Source of the DNA: Caecibacteroides pullorum
Lineage (GTDB): Bacteria; Bacteroidota; Bacteroidia; Bacteroidales; Bacteroidaceae
Direction: 5' to 3'
Length of the DNA: 60,006 nucleotides
Assembly: GCF_019239235.1 (NCBI RefSeq)
Contig: NZ_JAAZTS010000020.1
Span: 1 to 60,006 of the forward strand
The notes beneath the pieces were generated by a model. That model was not told where the DNA came from. It searched no databases and was given only the letters and a program-made list of their open reading frames with translations. Within the stretch, counting starts at the first letter, position 1; every line of letters begins with the position of its first letter. Both the position numbers and the translations under genes were made by a program. Positions 1 through 8,831 of the stretch are shown here, one piece after another.

Positions 1-1
1 C

Positions 2-73
2 CTGTTCGACAAGACTAATTTCAATGATGTCAAAGATCTATATAATCCCATTATTCCGGGGCTATTTGATTAA
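2..73 (+). CDS. C-terminal end of an unidentified protein (partial)
   Basis: Frame 2 is open from the window edge and ends at a TAA at 71-73, giving 23 residues that finish with NPIIPGLFD. A strong inverted repeat follows within 40 bases, as expected after the end of a gene. The fragment is too short to assign; it could be a chromosomal protein or the end of a transposase. The neighbouring PIN-PhoH gene is convergent. Confidence 0.4.
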   Translation: MFDKTNFNDVKDLYNPIIPGLFD

Positions 74-84
74 TTGTTTAACTC

Positions 85-147
85 GTCCCATTTTAACGGG
101 ACACTAGTGGAGTGCCCTAAAAGTTAATATCAACTTTTAGGAGCACT
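85..147. terminator. Two adjacent hairpins between convergent genes
   Basis: The first hairpin pairs GTCCC (85-89) with GGGAC (98-102). The second has near-complementary arms at 111-125 and 132-147 (CCTAAAAGTT pairing with AACTTTTAGG, extended by AGTGC/GCACT) around a six-base loop. They lie between a plus-strand gene end at 73 and a minus-strand gene end at 198, so a bidirectional terminator is the simplest role. There is no long T run. An insertion sequence end is an alternative. Confidence 0.45.
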
Positions 148-197
148 CTACAATTTTAAATTGCCTATTGTTTAACACTCTCTTGTAGAATTTAAAG

Positions 198-1529
198 CTA
201 CATCAAGTTACTGGCCAATTCGCTCAATTCGCTGCGCTCGCCTTTCACGAGATTGACGTGGGCGAAGAGGTTTTGGTCACGCATACGGTCAATCATATAC
301 ACAAGGCCGTTGGACTGGCTGTCCAAATAGGGCTGGTCAATCTGCTGGATGTCGCCCGTAAATACCATCTTCGTCCCCTCGCCCGCACGGGTAATGATAG
401 TCTTGATCTCGTGAGGTGTCAAATTCTGTGCTTCGTCGATGATACAGTAGGTTTCACTCAGGCTTCGACCACGAATAAATGCCAGGGCTTCAATAACGAG
501 TTGATCGCTCTTTTGCATATCTTCCAAACGTTTCACTTCACTGGAGCTGGCAGCAAACTGATGCTTGATGACATTCAGGTTATCGAACAGAGGTTGCATG
601 TAGGGAGCAACCTTTTCATTGGCATCACCTGGCAAAAAGCCGATGTCCTTGTTGGAAAGGGCCACAATGGGACGAGCCAACAGAATCTGTTTGTATTCGT
701 TCATCTGCCGTAAAGCAGCGGCCAAAGCCAGCAAAGTCTTTCCCGTACCTGCCTTACCCGTCAGCGCTACAAGCTTGATGTTTGGATCATTTAGCACCTC
801 GAAGGCAAAGCTTTGTTCGGCATTGCGCGGCTCAATGCCATAGTTCTTCGACTTGTTGACACGACATACTGCATGGCTGAACGGATTATAGCGGGCCAAA
901 ACACTGTTTCGGTCGCTTTTCAGCACGAAGCATTCGTTGGGATGAATAATGTCCTTGAAAGGAAACTCGCTGATATCGATACCTTCTTTCGAGGAATAAA
1001 TGTTGTCGATCAGCGTAGGATCTGTACCTTCAAACACTTCGTTGGACTTTTCAAAGATATCCACATTAAGTACTTTGTCAGTAATGTAGTCCTCACAAAG
1101 AATGCCGACAGAACGAGCCTTCATCCTCAAGTTGACATCCTTAGTGACAAGGATAGACTTCATCTTGGGATACTTCGTCATCAACCAGTCGGTCACAGCC
1201 AAAATCTGATGGTCAGGTTTGTGCTCAGGGAAAGAATCGTACACACGTTTGGACTCTACATTGCCAGTCACAACAAACAATTTTCCCAATCCTTCCCCCA
1301 AAGGAGCCCCTTTCGTAAACAGATTATCATCAGTAATTTCATCTAACTCGCGAACAAACTCACGGGCATTGTAATTGATCTGCTCATTGCCTTTCTTAAA
1401 CTTATCCAGTTCTTCCAACACGACAATGGGAAGATAAATGTCATTCTCCTGAAAATTTTTCAGACACTTGTAATCGTGCAGAATCACATTCGTGTCGATT
1501 ACGAAATTTTTCTTTGCTCCCATACTCAT
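198..1529 (-). CDS. PhoH-family ATPase with N-terminal PIN domain (PhoH2/YlaK type)
   Basis: This 443-residue protein joins a PIN ribonuclease-like domain (about residues 8-150, opening FVIDTNVILHD with the first acidic residue of PIN nucleases) to a PhoH P-loop ATPase domain (about 235-440). Walker A is GKAGTGKT near residue 258 and Walker B is CIIDEAQ near 363, followed by a sensor-like FTGD. PhoH2 proteins of this architecture are described as RNA helicase/RNase enzymes; the physiological role in Bacteroides is not settled. The start could also be the ATG two codons downstream. It is divergent from folC and appears to be a single gene. Confidence 0.93.
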   Translation of the reverse strand: MSMGAKKNFVIDTNVILHDYKCLKNFQENDIYLPIVVLEELDKFKKGNEQINYNAREFVRELDEITDDNLFTKGAPLGEGLGKLFVVTGNVESKRVYDSFPEHKPDHQILAVTDWLMTKYPKMKSILVTKDVNLRMKARSVGILCEDYITDKVLNVDIFEKSNEVFEGTDPTLIDNIYSSKEGIDISEFPFKDIIHPNECFVLKSDRNSVLARYNPFSHAVCRVNKSKNYGIEPRNAEQSFAFEVLNDPNIKLVALTGKAGTGKTLLALAAALRQMNEYKQILLARPIVALSNKDIGFLPGDANEKVAPYMQPLFDNLNVIKHQFAASSSEVKRLEDMQKSDQLVIEALAFIRGRSLSETYCIIDEAQNLTPHEIKTIITRAGEGTKMVFTGDIQQIDQPYLDSQSNGLVYMIDRMRDQNLFAHVNLVKGERSELSELASNLM

Positions 1530-1546
1530 TAGATTTAAATAGTACG

Positions 1547-1554
1547 TATCTTTG
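1547..1554 (+). promoter_or_regulatory. Possible -7 element upstream of folC
   Basis: The sequence TATCTTTG matches the Bacteroides -7 consensus TAnnTTTG, 62 bases before the folC ATG. No clear TTTG lies 19-21 bases upstream, so this is a weak call. Confidence 0.35.
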
Positions 1555-1615
1555 TTGCCTTTAAAGATAACAAATTAGTAAATAGAAAGGATTTGTTTCC
1601 CGTTAAATATTTCAA

Positions 1616-2872
1616 ATGATGGACTATCAGAGCACATTATCTTACTTATATAACAGTGCCCCCCTGTTTCAGCAGGTAGGAAGCGCTGCCTACAAGGAGG
1701 GACTGCAGAATACCCTCACCCTGGACGAACACTTTGGACATCCGCATCGACGCTTCCGCACCATCCACGTAGCGGGCACCAATGGCAAAGGTTCCTGCTC
1801 GCATACCTTAGCTGCCATCCTGCAGGAGAGCGGCTACCGTGTGGGGCTCTATACGTCGCCCCATCTGGTAGACTTTCGCGAACGCATCCGTGTGAACGGA
1901 CAACCCATCTCAGAGGAATATGTCGTGGACTTCGTAGAAAAGGAACGGGCCTTCTTCGAACCGCTCCACCCGTCGTTCTTCGAACTGACCACCGCCATGG
2001 CTTTCCGTTACTTTGCAGATGAACAGGTAGACGTGGCCGTCATCGAGGTAGGTCTGGGCGGACGATTGGACTGTACTAACATCATCCGCCCCGATTTGTG
2101 TATCATAACCAACATTAGCTTCGACCACATGCAATTCCTAGGCCACACGCTGGCACAGATAGCAAGCGAAAAGGCGGGAATCATCAAGGAAGGCACACCT
2201 GTAGTCATCGGCGAAACTACACCCGAAACAAAGCCAGTTTTCCTAGCCAAAGCAACCACAATGCACGCGCCCATCTACTTTGCCGAGGACTATGACCGCG
2301 AAGACTATCCAGGCATTGAATTCGAACTAAAAGGTCTCTATCAGAAGAAGAACAAACAGACAATACTTACCGCTCTCCCCCTGCTGAAGGAGGCCGGTTA
2401 CCGCATCGATGGCACCAGCGTAAGGAGCGGATTCGCGCATGTCACCCGTCTGACGGGACTCATGGGACGCTGGCAAAAGTTGCAGGATGCTCCTACCCTA
2501 ATCTGCGACACAGGACACAACGTGGGTGGCATCCGCTACATTGTGGAGCAACTCAAACAACAGACTTACCGCCGCCTGCACATCGTCATGGGCATGGTGA
2601 ACGACAAGGATATCCGCGGCGTACTGGCACTGCTACCACGTGAGGCCGTCTACTATTTCACCCAAGCCAGCGTGAAGCGTGCCCTGTCCGCCGAAGAAGT
2701 GAAAAGACAGGCCGAAGAGGCCGGATTACAAGGAGAGTGCTACCCCGATGTACCTGCCGCTGTCAGAGCTGCACAAGAAAAAAGCCTCCCCGAAGACTTC
2801 ATCTTCGTGGGAGGCAGCAGTTTCATTGTGGCCGACCTGTTAACGCACCGCGATGCACTCAATCTCCACTAA
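1616..2872 (+). CDS. folC: Bifunctional folylpolyglutamate synthase/dihydrofolate synthase
   Basis: FolC joins glutamate to dihydropteroate (making dihydrofolate) and adds further glutamates to folates, using ATP in the cytoplasm. The 418 residues fit the family. The Mur-ligase-type P-loop AGTNGKGS is near residue 52, followed by a central domain (GLGGRLDCTNI; ITNISFDHMQFLG) and a C-terminal domain with DTGHNVGG near residue 300. The ATG at 1616 is followed immediately by another ATG and either may be used. The 3' end overlaps the convergent ridA gene by 33 bases. Confidence 0.95.
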   Translation: MMDYQSTLSYLYNSAPLFQQVGSAAYKEGLQNTLTLDEHFGHPHRRFRTIHVAGTNGKGSCSHTLAAILQESGYRVGLYTSPHLVDFRERIRVNGQPISEEYVVDFVEKERAFFEPLHPSFFELTTAMAFRYFADEQVDVAVIEVGLGGRLDCTNIIRPDLCIITNISFDHMQFLGHTLAQIASEKAGIIKEGTPVVIGETTPETKPVFLAKATTMHAPIYFAEDYDREDYPGIEFELKGLYQKKNKQTILTALPLLKEAGYRIDGTSVRSGFAHVTRLTGLMGRWQKLQDAPTLICDTGHNVGGIRYIVEQLKQQTYRRLHIVMGMVNDKDIRGVLALLPREAVYYFTQASVKRALSAEEVKRQAEEAGLQGECYPDVPAAVRAAQEKSLPEDFIFVGGSSFIVADLLTHRDALNLH

Positions 2873-3214
2873 AGCATCCTTGGGTAATGCCTTCACGGCT
2901 ACCGCCGAGCGGGCTGGGAAATCGCCCTCAAAATAAGTGGCATATACCGAATTCATGTCAGCAAAGAGAGACATATCGGCCAGAAAAACGGTAGTCTTCA
3001 CGATATTGGCCATGCCCAAGCCTGCTTCCTCAAGAATGTGCTTCACATTCTCCAATGACTGGCGGGCTTGCGCAGCAGCCCCTTCAGGCATTACGCCTGT
3101 AGCTGCATCAATGGGCAGCTGACCTGATACAAACACCATTCCATTGGCCTCAATAGCCTGACTGTAAGGTCCGATGGCACCAGGTGCTTTCGGACTACAA
3201 ATTACTTTCTTCAT
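2840..3214 (-). CDS. ridA: RidA family enamine/imine deaminase
   Basis: This 124-residue protein matches the YjgF/YER057c/UK114 family throughout: the start MKKVICSPKAPGAIGPYSQ, the central VFVSGQLP, and the conserved Arg in ARSAVAV that binds carboxylates. Family members hydrolyse reactive 2-aminoacrylate-type enamines made by PLP enzymes. The frame is open for 32 more codons upstream, but that extension is low-complexity and lies outside family homology, so the ATG at 3214 is preferred. It converges on folC with a 33-base overlap of the two coding ends. Confidence 0.93.
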   Translation of the reverse strand: MKKVICSPKAPGAIGPYSQAIEANGMVFVSGQLPIDAATGVMPEGAAAQARQSLENVKHILEEAGLGMANIVKTTVFLADMSLFADMNSVYATYFEGDFPARSAVAVKALPKDALVEIECIAVR

Positions 3215-3399
3215 GTTGCTTTCAATTTTTAATTCTAATCTTACCTTTATTTTTCTCCAGTTAGAAAAAAATTTTTCTCTAACTGTGCAGTATTTCTTCT
3301 CAAACTGCATTTATAATAGTGAATGCATAAAGCAATATTCACTCATAACCTTTTTTTCATACCTAGACTTAACTAAGAAGGGGGAAAAGCCCCGAAAGA

Positions 3400-3430
3400 G
3401 GATGCGCAAAAAGCGCATCCTTTTTCTTTT
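3400..3430. terminator. Hairpin with T-rich tail
   Basis: A perfect 8-base stem (GGATGCGC at 3400-3407, GCGCATCC at 3413-3420) with a five-base loop is followed on the plus strand by a T-rich run. It sits just past the stop of the minus-strand TPR gene (3445). On the minus strand the hairpin is followed by a shorter T-rich stretch, so it probably ends that operon; the plus strand has no nearby gene. Confidence 0.6.
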
Positions 3431-3444
3431 CTTGTCAATCTAGC

Positions 3445-5151
3445 CTATTTACAATTCTTCTCAATCAAAACATCGACATTAGGATCACCCAATTCTTTTG
3501 CTTTAGCAAAGCTTTCACAAGCAGCAGCTTTCTGCTTCATTTGTATTTGAGCAATACCTATTAAGCGATAAGCTTCAGCATATTTGGGATCTATCTCCAA
3601 AGCCTCCTTCAGAATCTTTACAGCTTCTTCATTACGTCCTACTCGTATATTGACAACAGCCAACTCAGCACGATAGGTCAAATCCTTCGGATTCAGCTCG
3701 ATTGCTTTCGCCAAATCATCGAGAGCACGCTGGTATTGACGTGCTTTCAAGGCTGCCTGCTCACGATAGTAATAGAACACATCGTTCACATTACCCTTCA
3801 CTGCATCATAATATGCGTCATAATCAAGCATGGCATTACGTGCTTTTCCAACCTTCATCAACGCCTGAGCACGCTCCAACAAATAAGGAGCAGCCTCTTG
3901 TGTATAAGGTTTGTTGAATCGAGCCACACAACTGTCAATCACGGCCAGAACCTCTTCGGGCGATGCTCCCATTGCTTCCTTTATCTTAGCTGTAGTAAAG
4001 AGTGTGGCGGCCGATCCAAGCTCGGACTGATTCACCTTCTCATAAGCTTGCAAAGCACCTGCATAATCGGCTTTAGCATAAAGAATATCCCCTTCTGTCT
4101 GTACATAAACTGGCAACGGTTGAATCGCAATAGCCTGACGGATTTCATCCAAAGCCTTGTCAAACGACCAATCTTCATAAGGTTTCTCGGAATGAGAAAG
4201 AACATAATTGTAAATTATCTTAGCACGACTAAAAAGAACATCATCCTTCTTTGCTGCCACCTTCAGAGCTTGATCCAAGTCTTCAACCACGAGCTTCATG
4301 GAAGCCTCATCGTCCGACGCGAATAAACGTTGTGATGCACGACGTAAGTAACCATCAGAACTATTCGGATACTGACGGATAAAATCCTCTAATACTTCCA
4401 TATACTTTTCTGGTGAAAGCTGTGAGGATGCCATATATAAAAATATGAGCGCCTCCTCTTCTGTCTCAGGCAGTGCTTTCTTGATACCAATATCCTTCAA
4501 AGCCATATCACTATAGGACAAAGCAGCAATTTTTTGTGCCATCACATAATTGGCATCTACTGCATAACAGATGCTGGCTGTATCCTGTCCCGAAGCTTTC
4601 TGCGCTAAACCGAAAACATTTCCCTCCATTGTCATCAGCGGACAACTTACCATCTTGTCCTTCAACTTCATATCAAGCGTATAGTATGAATAGTTTTCGG
4701 CCACCTTATCTACAGCTTTCACTTTACCGGCTGTATAGGTACGACTTTTTTGAGTGGAATATGGTAACAGATAAACTTCACTACCCACAACAGGAGCCGA
4801 AGCTGCAAGCACCAAAGCGGGTACTTTCTTCTCTGTAATGCCTACTTTGAACTTCACAACATCATACATATCGTCAGCACCCATAATGGCGTCGACCGGC
4901 ATCTCCTTACCTTCGTAATTAACAATAACGGCACGGCGCGCGCCCTTGAACAGGGAATAGTCCGACAGGGCTACTCCGTCTTCACTCACAAAAAAACCGT
5001 TGCCCGTGTTCAGCATCTTGTCGTCCTTGTCATAGGTCACGATAGAGAATACGGCACGTTTGGCCTTATCCACCCATTTGGGTTGGGAGAAAGCCCATTG
5101 AGCCACCAGTGAGATGGCAAACAGCAATAGTATTTTCTTTTTCATCAGCAT
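3445..5151 (-). CDS. Secreted protein: protease-like N-terminal domain lacking catalytic residues, plus TPR repeats
   Basis: The 568-residue product starts with a signal peptide (KKKILLLFAISLVAQ, likely cleaved after AFS). Residues of about 25-220 resemble the trypsin/HtrA fold: GNGFFVSEDGVALSD matches the region around the catalytic His but has no His, and the Ser motif GNSGGPL is replaced by VSCPLM. It is therefore probably not a protease. Residues of about 250-568 are TPR-like helical repeats, ending in canonical units such as AIELNPKDLTYRAELA. It follows rlmB by four bases at the end of the dnaN-recN gene run. The function is unknown; a periplasmic binding or scaffold role is inferred. 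Confidence 0.85.
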   Translation of the reverse strand: MLMKKKILLLFAISLVAQWAFSQPKWVDKAKRAVFSIVTYDKDDKMLNTGNGFFVSEDGVALSDYSLFKGARRAVIVNYEGKEMPVDAIMGADDMYDVVKFKVGITEKKVPALVLAASAPVVGSEVYLLPYSTQKSRTYTAGKVKAVDKVAENYSYYTLDMKLKDKMVSCPLMTMEGNVFGLAQKASGQDTASICYAVDANYVMAQKIAALSYSDMALKDIGIKKALPETEEEALIFLYMASSQLSPEKYMEVLEDFIRQYPNSSDGYLRRASQRLFASDDEASMKLVVEDLDQALKVAAKKDDVLFSRAKIIYNYVLSHSEKPYEDWSFDKALDEIRQAIAIQPLPVYVQTEGDILYAKADYAGALQAYEKVNQSELGSAATLFTTAKIKEAMGASPEEVLAVIDSCVARFNKPYTQEAAPYLLERAQALMKVGKARNAMLDYDAYYDAVKGNVNDVFYYYREQAALKARQYQRALDDLAKAIELNPKDLTYRAELAVVNIRVGRNEEAVKILKEALEIDPKYAEAYRLIGIAQIQMKQKAAACESFAKAKELGDPNVDVLIEKNCK

Positions 5152-5155
5152 ATAA

Positions 5156-5896
5156 TCAGTTAATTCGTTGTTTTACTGCTTCATATATCAAAATGCCTGC
5201 CGCTACGGATACGTTGAGCGACTCGATGGTACCCAGCATCGGGATCTTCACCCACTCGTCGCACAGGGCCAAGTTGTCGTAGGAAACGCCCTTGTCCTCG
5301 GCTCCCATAATGATGCACATCGGGCCGGTATAGTCAGCCTTCGTGTAGTCGTAGTCGCCCTTCTCAGTGGCAGCTACGATGTGGAAACCGCTGTTCTTGA
5401 GGTATTGCAAGGTTTCCTTCAGGCTCTGCTCACGACACACGGGCAGGGTATGCAGGGCGCCGGCCGAGGTTTTCATGGCATCGGCATTCACCGTCACGCT
5501 GTTCCTGGCAGGGATGATGACGGCATCGACCGCCGCACACTCGCAAGTACGGGCAATGGCACCGAAGTTGCGCACGTCCGTCACGCCGTCGAGCATCACG
5601 AAGAGCGGATTCTTGCCCTGCTCGAAGAGGAAGGGTACGAGGTCCTCCGTCTTCTGGTAGGTGACGGCCGAAACGAAAGCCACCACGCCCTGATGATTCT
5701 TGCGCGTAATCTTGTTGATGCGCTCCACAGGTACCCGCTGGACGGGTATCAGTGTCCCCTTGAGGGCGGCAAACAGTTCCTTGGACAGGTCGCTCTGTAT
5801 GTCTCTCTTCACCAGTATCTTGTCGATGTCCTTACCGGCCTGTATGGCTTCTATCACGGCACGGACGCCGAAAATCATTTCGCTTTTGTCTGTCAT
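5156..5896 (-). CDS. rlmB: 23S rRNA (guanosine-2'-O-)-methyltransferase, SpoU/TrmH family (RlmB-like)
   Basis: The 246-residue SPOUT methyltransferase has an N-terminal RNA-binding substrate domain (about 1-75) and the three family motifs: VRNFGAIART near residue 108, IIMGAEDKGVS near 190, and IESLNVSVAAGI near 222. RlmB transfers a methyl group from SAM to the ribose of a guanosine in the 23S rRNA peptidyl-transferase loop. Assignment to RlmB rather than another TrmH-family enzyme rests on length and the N-terminal domain. It lies 17 bases after recN and 4 bases before the TPR gene. Confidence 0.88.
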   Translation of the reverse strand: MTDKSEMIFGVRAVIEAIQAGKDIDKILVKRDIQSDLSKELFAALKGTLIPVQRVPVERINKITRKNHQGVVAFVSAVTYQKTEDLVPFLFEQGKNPLFVMLDGVTDVRNFGAIARTCECAAVDAVIIPARNSVTVNADAMKTSAGALHTLPVCREQSLKETLQYLKNSGFHIVAATEKGDYDYTKADYTGPMCIIMGAEDKGVSYDNLALCDEWVKIPMLGTIESLNVSVAAGILIYEAVKQRIN

Positions 5897-5913
5897 TCGT
5901 TTATCTTATTAGT

Positions 5914-7578
5914 TTATTTATCCAGTTTCAACAAGGCGCGGGCATTGTTCAGCGCGGCCTCGGTCAAGGTGGCTCCACTCAGCATGTGGGCCAGTTCCTC
6001 CACCCGTTCGTCATCGGTCAGGCGACGGATGTGGCTGTTCGTCTCCACCTCGTTGTCTTCCTTATATACTTTATAGTGGGCGCGGCCGCGCGCGGCTATC
6101 TGCGGCAAGTGGGTGATGCTGATGACCTGACGGTCGTTGTCGCCCATCTCCTGCATGATGTCGGCCATGCGATCGGCAATCTCGCCTGACACGCCCGTGT
6201 CGATTTCGTCGAACACGATGGTGGGCAACTTGACGGCTCCGGCTATCATGGCCTTGACGGACAGCATGACACGCGCAATCTCACCCCCCGAAGCCACGGA
6301 CGAAATATTCTGCAACACCCCGTTCTTGTTGGCCGAGAAGAGGAAGTTCACTGTATCGGCTCCATGCACACCCGGCTCCTTGCGTACGCCCATCTCCACC
6401 TGAAAGCGGACATTGGGCATGCCAAGCGGCACCAGCCGTGCGGCCATTTGCCGCTCCACTTCGCGGGCGGCACGGGTGCGCGCTTCGGTCAAGACCTGTG
6501 CCTGCGCGGTGACCTGACTGAAGAGTTCCTTCACCTGCGCTTCTAGGCGAGCGATGTCTTCGTCGGACGACGTGATGGCCGAAAGTTGCAAAGCATAGCT
6601 TTCCTGCAAGGAAAGCAGTGCTTTGACCGTATCAACACGATGCTTTTGCTGGAGCGAATAAATGAGATTGAGGCGGGCGTTCACTTCGTCGAGGCGGGCG
6701 GGATTGAATTCGACTTCTTCTTCCTTGTCGGCCACCTCCTGCGAGATATCCTTCAGCTCGATATAGACACTGTCCAGACGGTCGGCCAATTCGCCCGCAG
6801 GAGCAAAGACCGAGCGCAAGCCCATCATCGTATTTTGGCAGTCCTTCAAGGCTTCGAGCACACCGCCTTCGTCGGCGTTCAGCACCTGTCCGGCCCGATA
6901 GAGGCCGGCCTTGATATCTTCGGCATGAGTCAGCATCTCCGCTTCCTGCTCCAACTCTTCCTGCTCACCGTCGGTAAGGTTGGCTTCCTCCAGCTGCTCC
7001 AGCTGGAAGCGGATGTAGTCTTCGTCCGCACGACTCTGCTCGGCACGGGCCACAAGCGCCTCCAGGTCCTGACGGGCCTGCCGCCAGTCGTTGTACAACT
7101 TCTGATAGGCGGCCAGCTCGGCATCGTCGTGCGCCAGCAGGTCGAGCACGTTCAACTGGAAGCCCTCCTTGTTGAGCAAGAGGTTCTGATGCTGGGAGTG
7201 GACATCGATGAGCAGCTCGCCCAGCTCTTTCATCTGCGCCAGCGAGGCAGGTGTGTCGTTGATGAAGGCACGGCTCTTACCCGAAGCATAGAGCTCGCGG
7301 CGCAGGATGCACTCGTCTTCGTACTCCAGTTCGTTAGCTTCGAAGAAAGGTTGCATGCCATAGGCCGACACGTCGAAGCGCGCCTCAATGATGCATTTCG
7401 AAGCCCCCTTGCGGATGGACTTCACGTCGGCACGCTGACCCAGCAACAGGCCGATGGCTCCCAAAATGATGGACTTGCCGGCACCTGTCTCGCCTGTGAT
7501 GACTGAAAAGCCACTATCGAAGCCAATGTCCAGCTTCTCGATCAACGCATAGTTTTGTATGTAGAGCGAACGCAACAT
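5914..7578 (-). CDS. recN: DNA repair protein RecN
   Basis: RecN is an SMC-like ATPase for double-strand break repair. The 554 residues carry Walker A GETGAGKSI at about 29-37, a long central coiled coil rich in Glu, Gln and Leu (about 150-360), and a C-terminal lobe with the ABC signature region SSVASGGEIARVMLS and Walker B VFDEIDTGVSG near 455. Length and order fit the family. It starts 17 bases after the coaBC stop. Confidence 0.97.
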   Translation of the reverse strand: MLRSLYIQNYALIEKLDIGFDSGFSVITGETGAGKSIILGAIGLLLGQRADVKSIRKGASKCIIEARFDVSAYGMQPFFEANELEYEDECILRRELYASGKSRAFINDTPASLAQMKELGELLIDVHSQHQNLLLNKEGFQLNVLDLLAHDDAELAAYQKLYNDWRQARQDLEALVARAEQSRADEDYIRFQLEQLEEANLTDGEQEELEQEAEMLTHAEDIKAGLYRAGQVLNADEGGVLEALKDCQNTMMGLRSVFAPAGELADRLDSVYIELKDISQEVADKEEEVEFNPARLDEVNARLNLIYSLQQKHRVDTVKALLSLQESYALQLSAITSSDEDIARLEAQVKELFSQVTAQAQVLTEARTRAAREVERQMAARLVPLGMPNVRFQVEMGVRKEPGVHGADTVNFLFSANKNGVLQNISSVASGGEIARVMLSVKAMIAGAVKLPTIVFDEIDTGVSGEIADRMADIMQEMGDNDRQVISITHLPQIAARGRAHYKVYKEDNEVETNSHIRRLTDDERVEELAHMLSGATLTEAALNNARALLKLDK

Positions 7579-7595
7579 AGTATCTTACTCCGTTT

Positions 7596-8819
7596 CTATT
7601 GGTTCAATACTTCGGCCAGCCGGTCGACGATGTCGACGGCCACCTCGTCTTTGGTTTTCAGCGGATATTCCCTACGGCCTTCGGCGTCAATGATGGTCAC
7701 CTTGTTGGTATCGTAGCGGAAACCTGCCCCTTTGTCGTTCAGCGAATTCAGGACGATGAAGTCCAGATTCTTGCGTTTCAACTTGTCCTCTGCATTCTGT
7801 TGCTCGTTGTGCGTTTCGAGCGCAAAACCCACCAAGACTTTCCGTTCGGTCGAATCGGCCTTCATCCGGCCCAATGCGGCGGCAATATCCTGTGTTGGTT
7901 TCAGGGCGAGGGTCATATTGCCCGTCTTCTCGCGCTTGATTTTCTCGTCGGCCACATGCTCGGGCGTATAGTCGGCCACGGCCGCACAGAGGATGGCGGC
8001 ATCGGCCTGGGGGAAGAGCGAAGTAGCGGCTTCGTACATCTGCGCGGCCGACTCCACATCGCGCCTTTCGGCCATCGGATAGCGGGTTGTGCGTTGTACA
8101 GGCCCCGTCACGAGCAGGACACGGGCACCACGGCTAGCGCACTCGTCGGCCAGTGCAAAGCCCATCTTGCCCGACGAATAGTTGCCGATAAAGCGAACGG
8201 GGTCTATCTTTTCGTACGTCGGCCCTGTGGTTATCAGGATGGTCTTTCCCTTGAGGTCGCCTTCCTGCGCCGTAAAGTATCGCTCCAGATGGCGGATGAT
8301 GTTTTCGGGTTCTTCCATGCGGCCCTTACCCACCAGATGGCTGGCCAGTTCGCCCGTACCCGGCTCGATGATGTGGTTGCCATAGGAACGGAGCTTCTCC
8401 AGATTCTGTTGAGTGGACGGATGGGCAAACATGTCGAGGTCCATGGCCGGAGCCACGAATACAGGCGCCTTGGCCGAGAGGTAGGTCGTGATGAGCATGT
8501 TGTCGGCAATGCCGTTGGCCATCTTGCCGATGGTCGAAGCGGTAGCAGGCGCTATCAGCATGGCGTCGGCCCAAAGGCCCAGGTCCACGTGGCTGTTCCA
8601 CGTGCCGTCGCGTTGGGCGAAAAACTCGCTGATGACGGGCTTGCTGGTGAGGGCGGACAACGTAATGGGCGTAATGAACTCCTTGCCCGCAGGCGTAATG
8701 ACCACCTGCACCTCCGCCCCGCGCTTGATGAGACCGCGGATGATGTAGCAGGCCTTATAGGCGGCAATGCTGCCCGTAATGCCCAAGACTATCTTCTTGC
8801 CTTTCAATACATTTGCCAT
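7596..8819 (-). CDS. coaBC: Bifunctional phosphopantothenoylcysteine decarboxylase/phosphopantothenate-cysteine ligase
   Basis: CoaBC carries out two steps of coenzyme A synthesis. The N-terminal flavin decarboxylase half (about 1-185) begins VLGITGSIAAYKA and has TASTIGKMANGIADN and PAMDLDM near residue 120. The C-terminal ligase half (about 190-407) has ITTGPTYEKIDPVR and NYSSGKMG. At 407 residues it is a standard fused enzyme. It lies between the DnaQ-like exonuclease (12-base gap) and recN. Confidence 0.97.
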   Translation of the reverse strand: MANVLKGKKIVLGITGSIAAYKACYIIRGLIKRGAEVQVVITPAGKEFITPITLSALTSKPVISEFFAQRDGTWNSHVDLGLWADAMLIAPATASTIGKMANGIADNMLITTYLSAKAPVFVAPAMDLDMFAHPSTQQNLEKLRSYGNHIIEPGTGELASHLVGKGRMEEPENIIRHLERYFTAQEGDLKGKTILITTGPTYEKIDPVRFIGNYSSGKMGFALADECASRGARVLLVTGPVQRTTRYPMAERRDVESAAQMYEAATSLFPQADAAILCAAVADYTPEHVADEKIKREKTGNMTLALKPTQDIAAALGRMKADSTERKVLVGFALETHNEQQNAEDKLKRKNLDFIVLNSLNDKGAGFRYDTNKVTIIDAEGRREYPLKTKDEVAVDIVDRLAEVLNQ

Positions 8820-8831
8820 AAGCGTTTTCTT

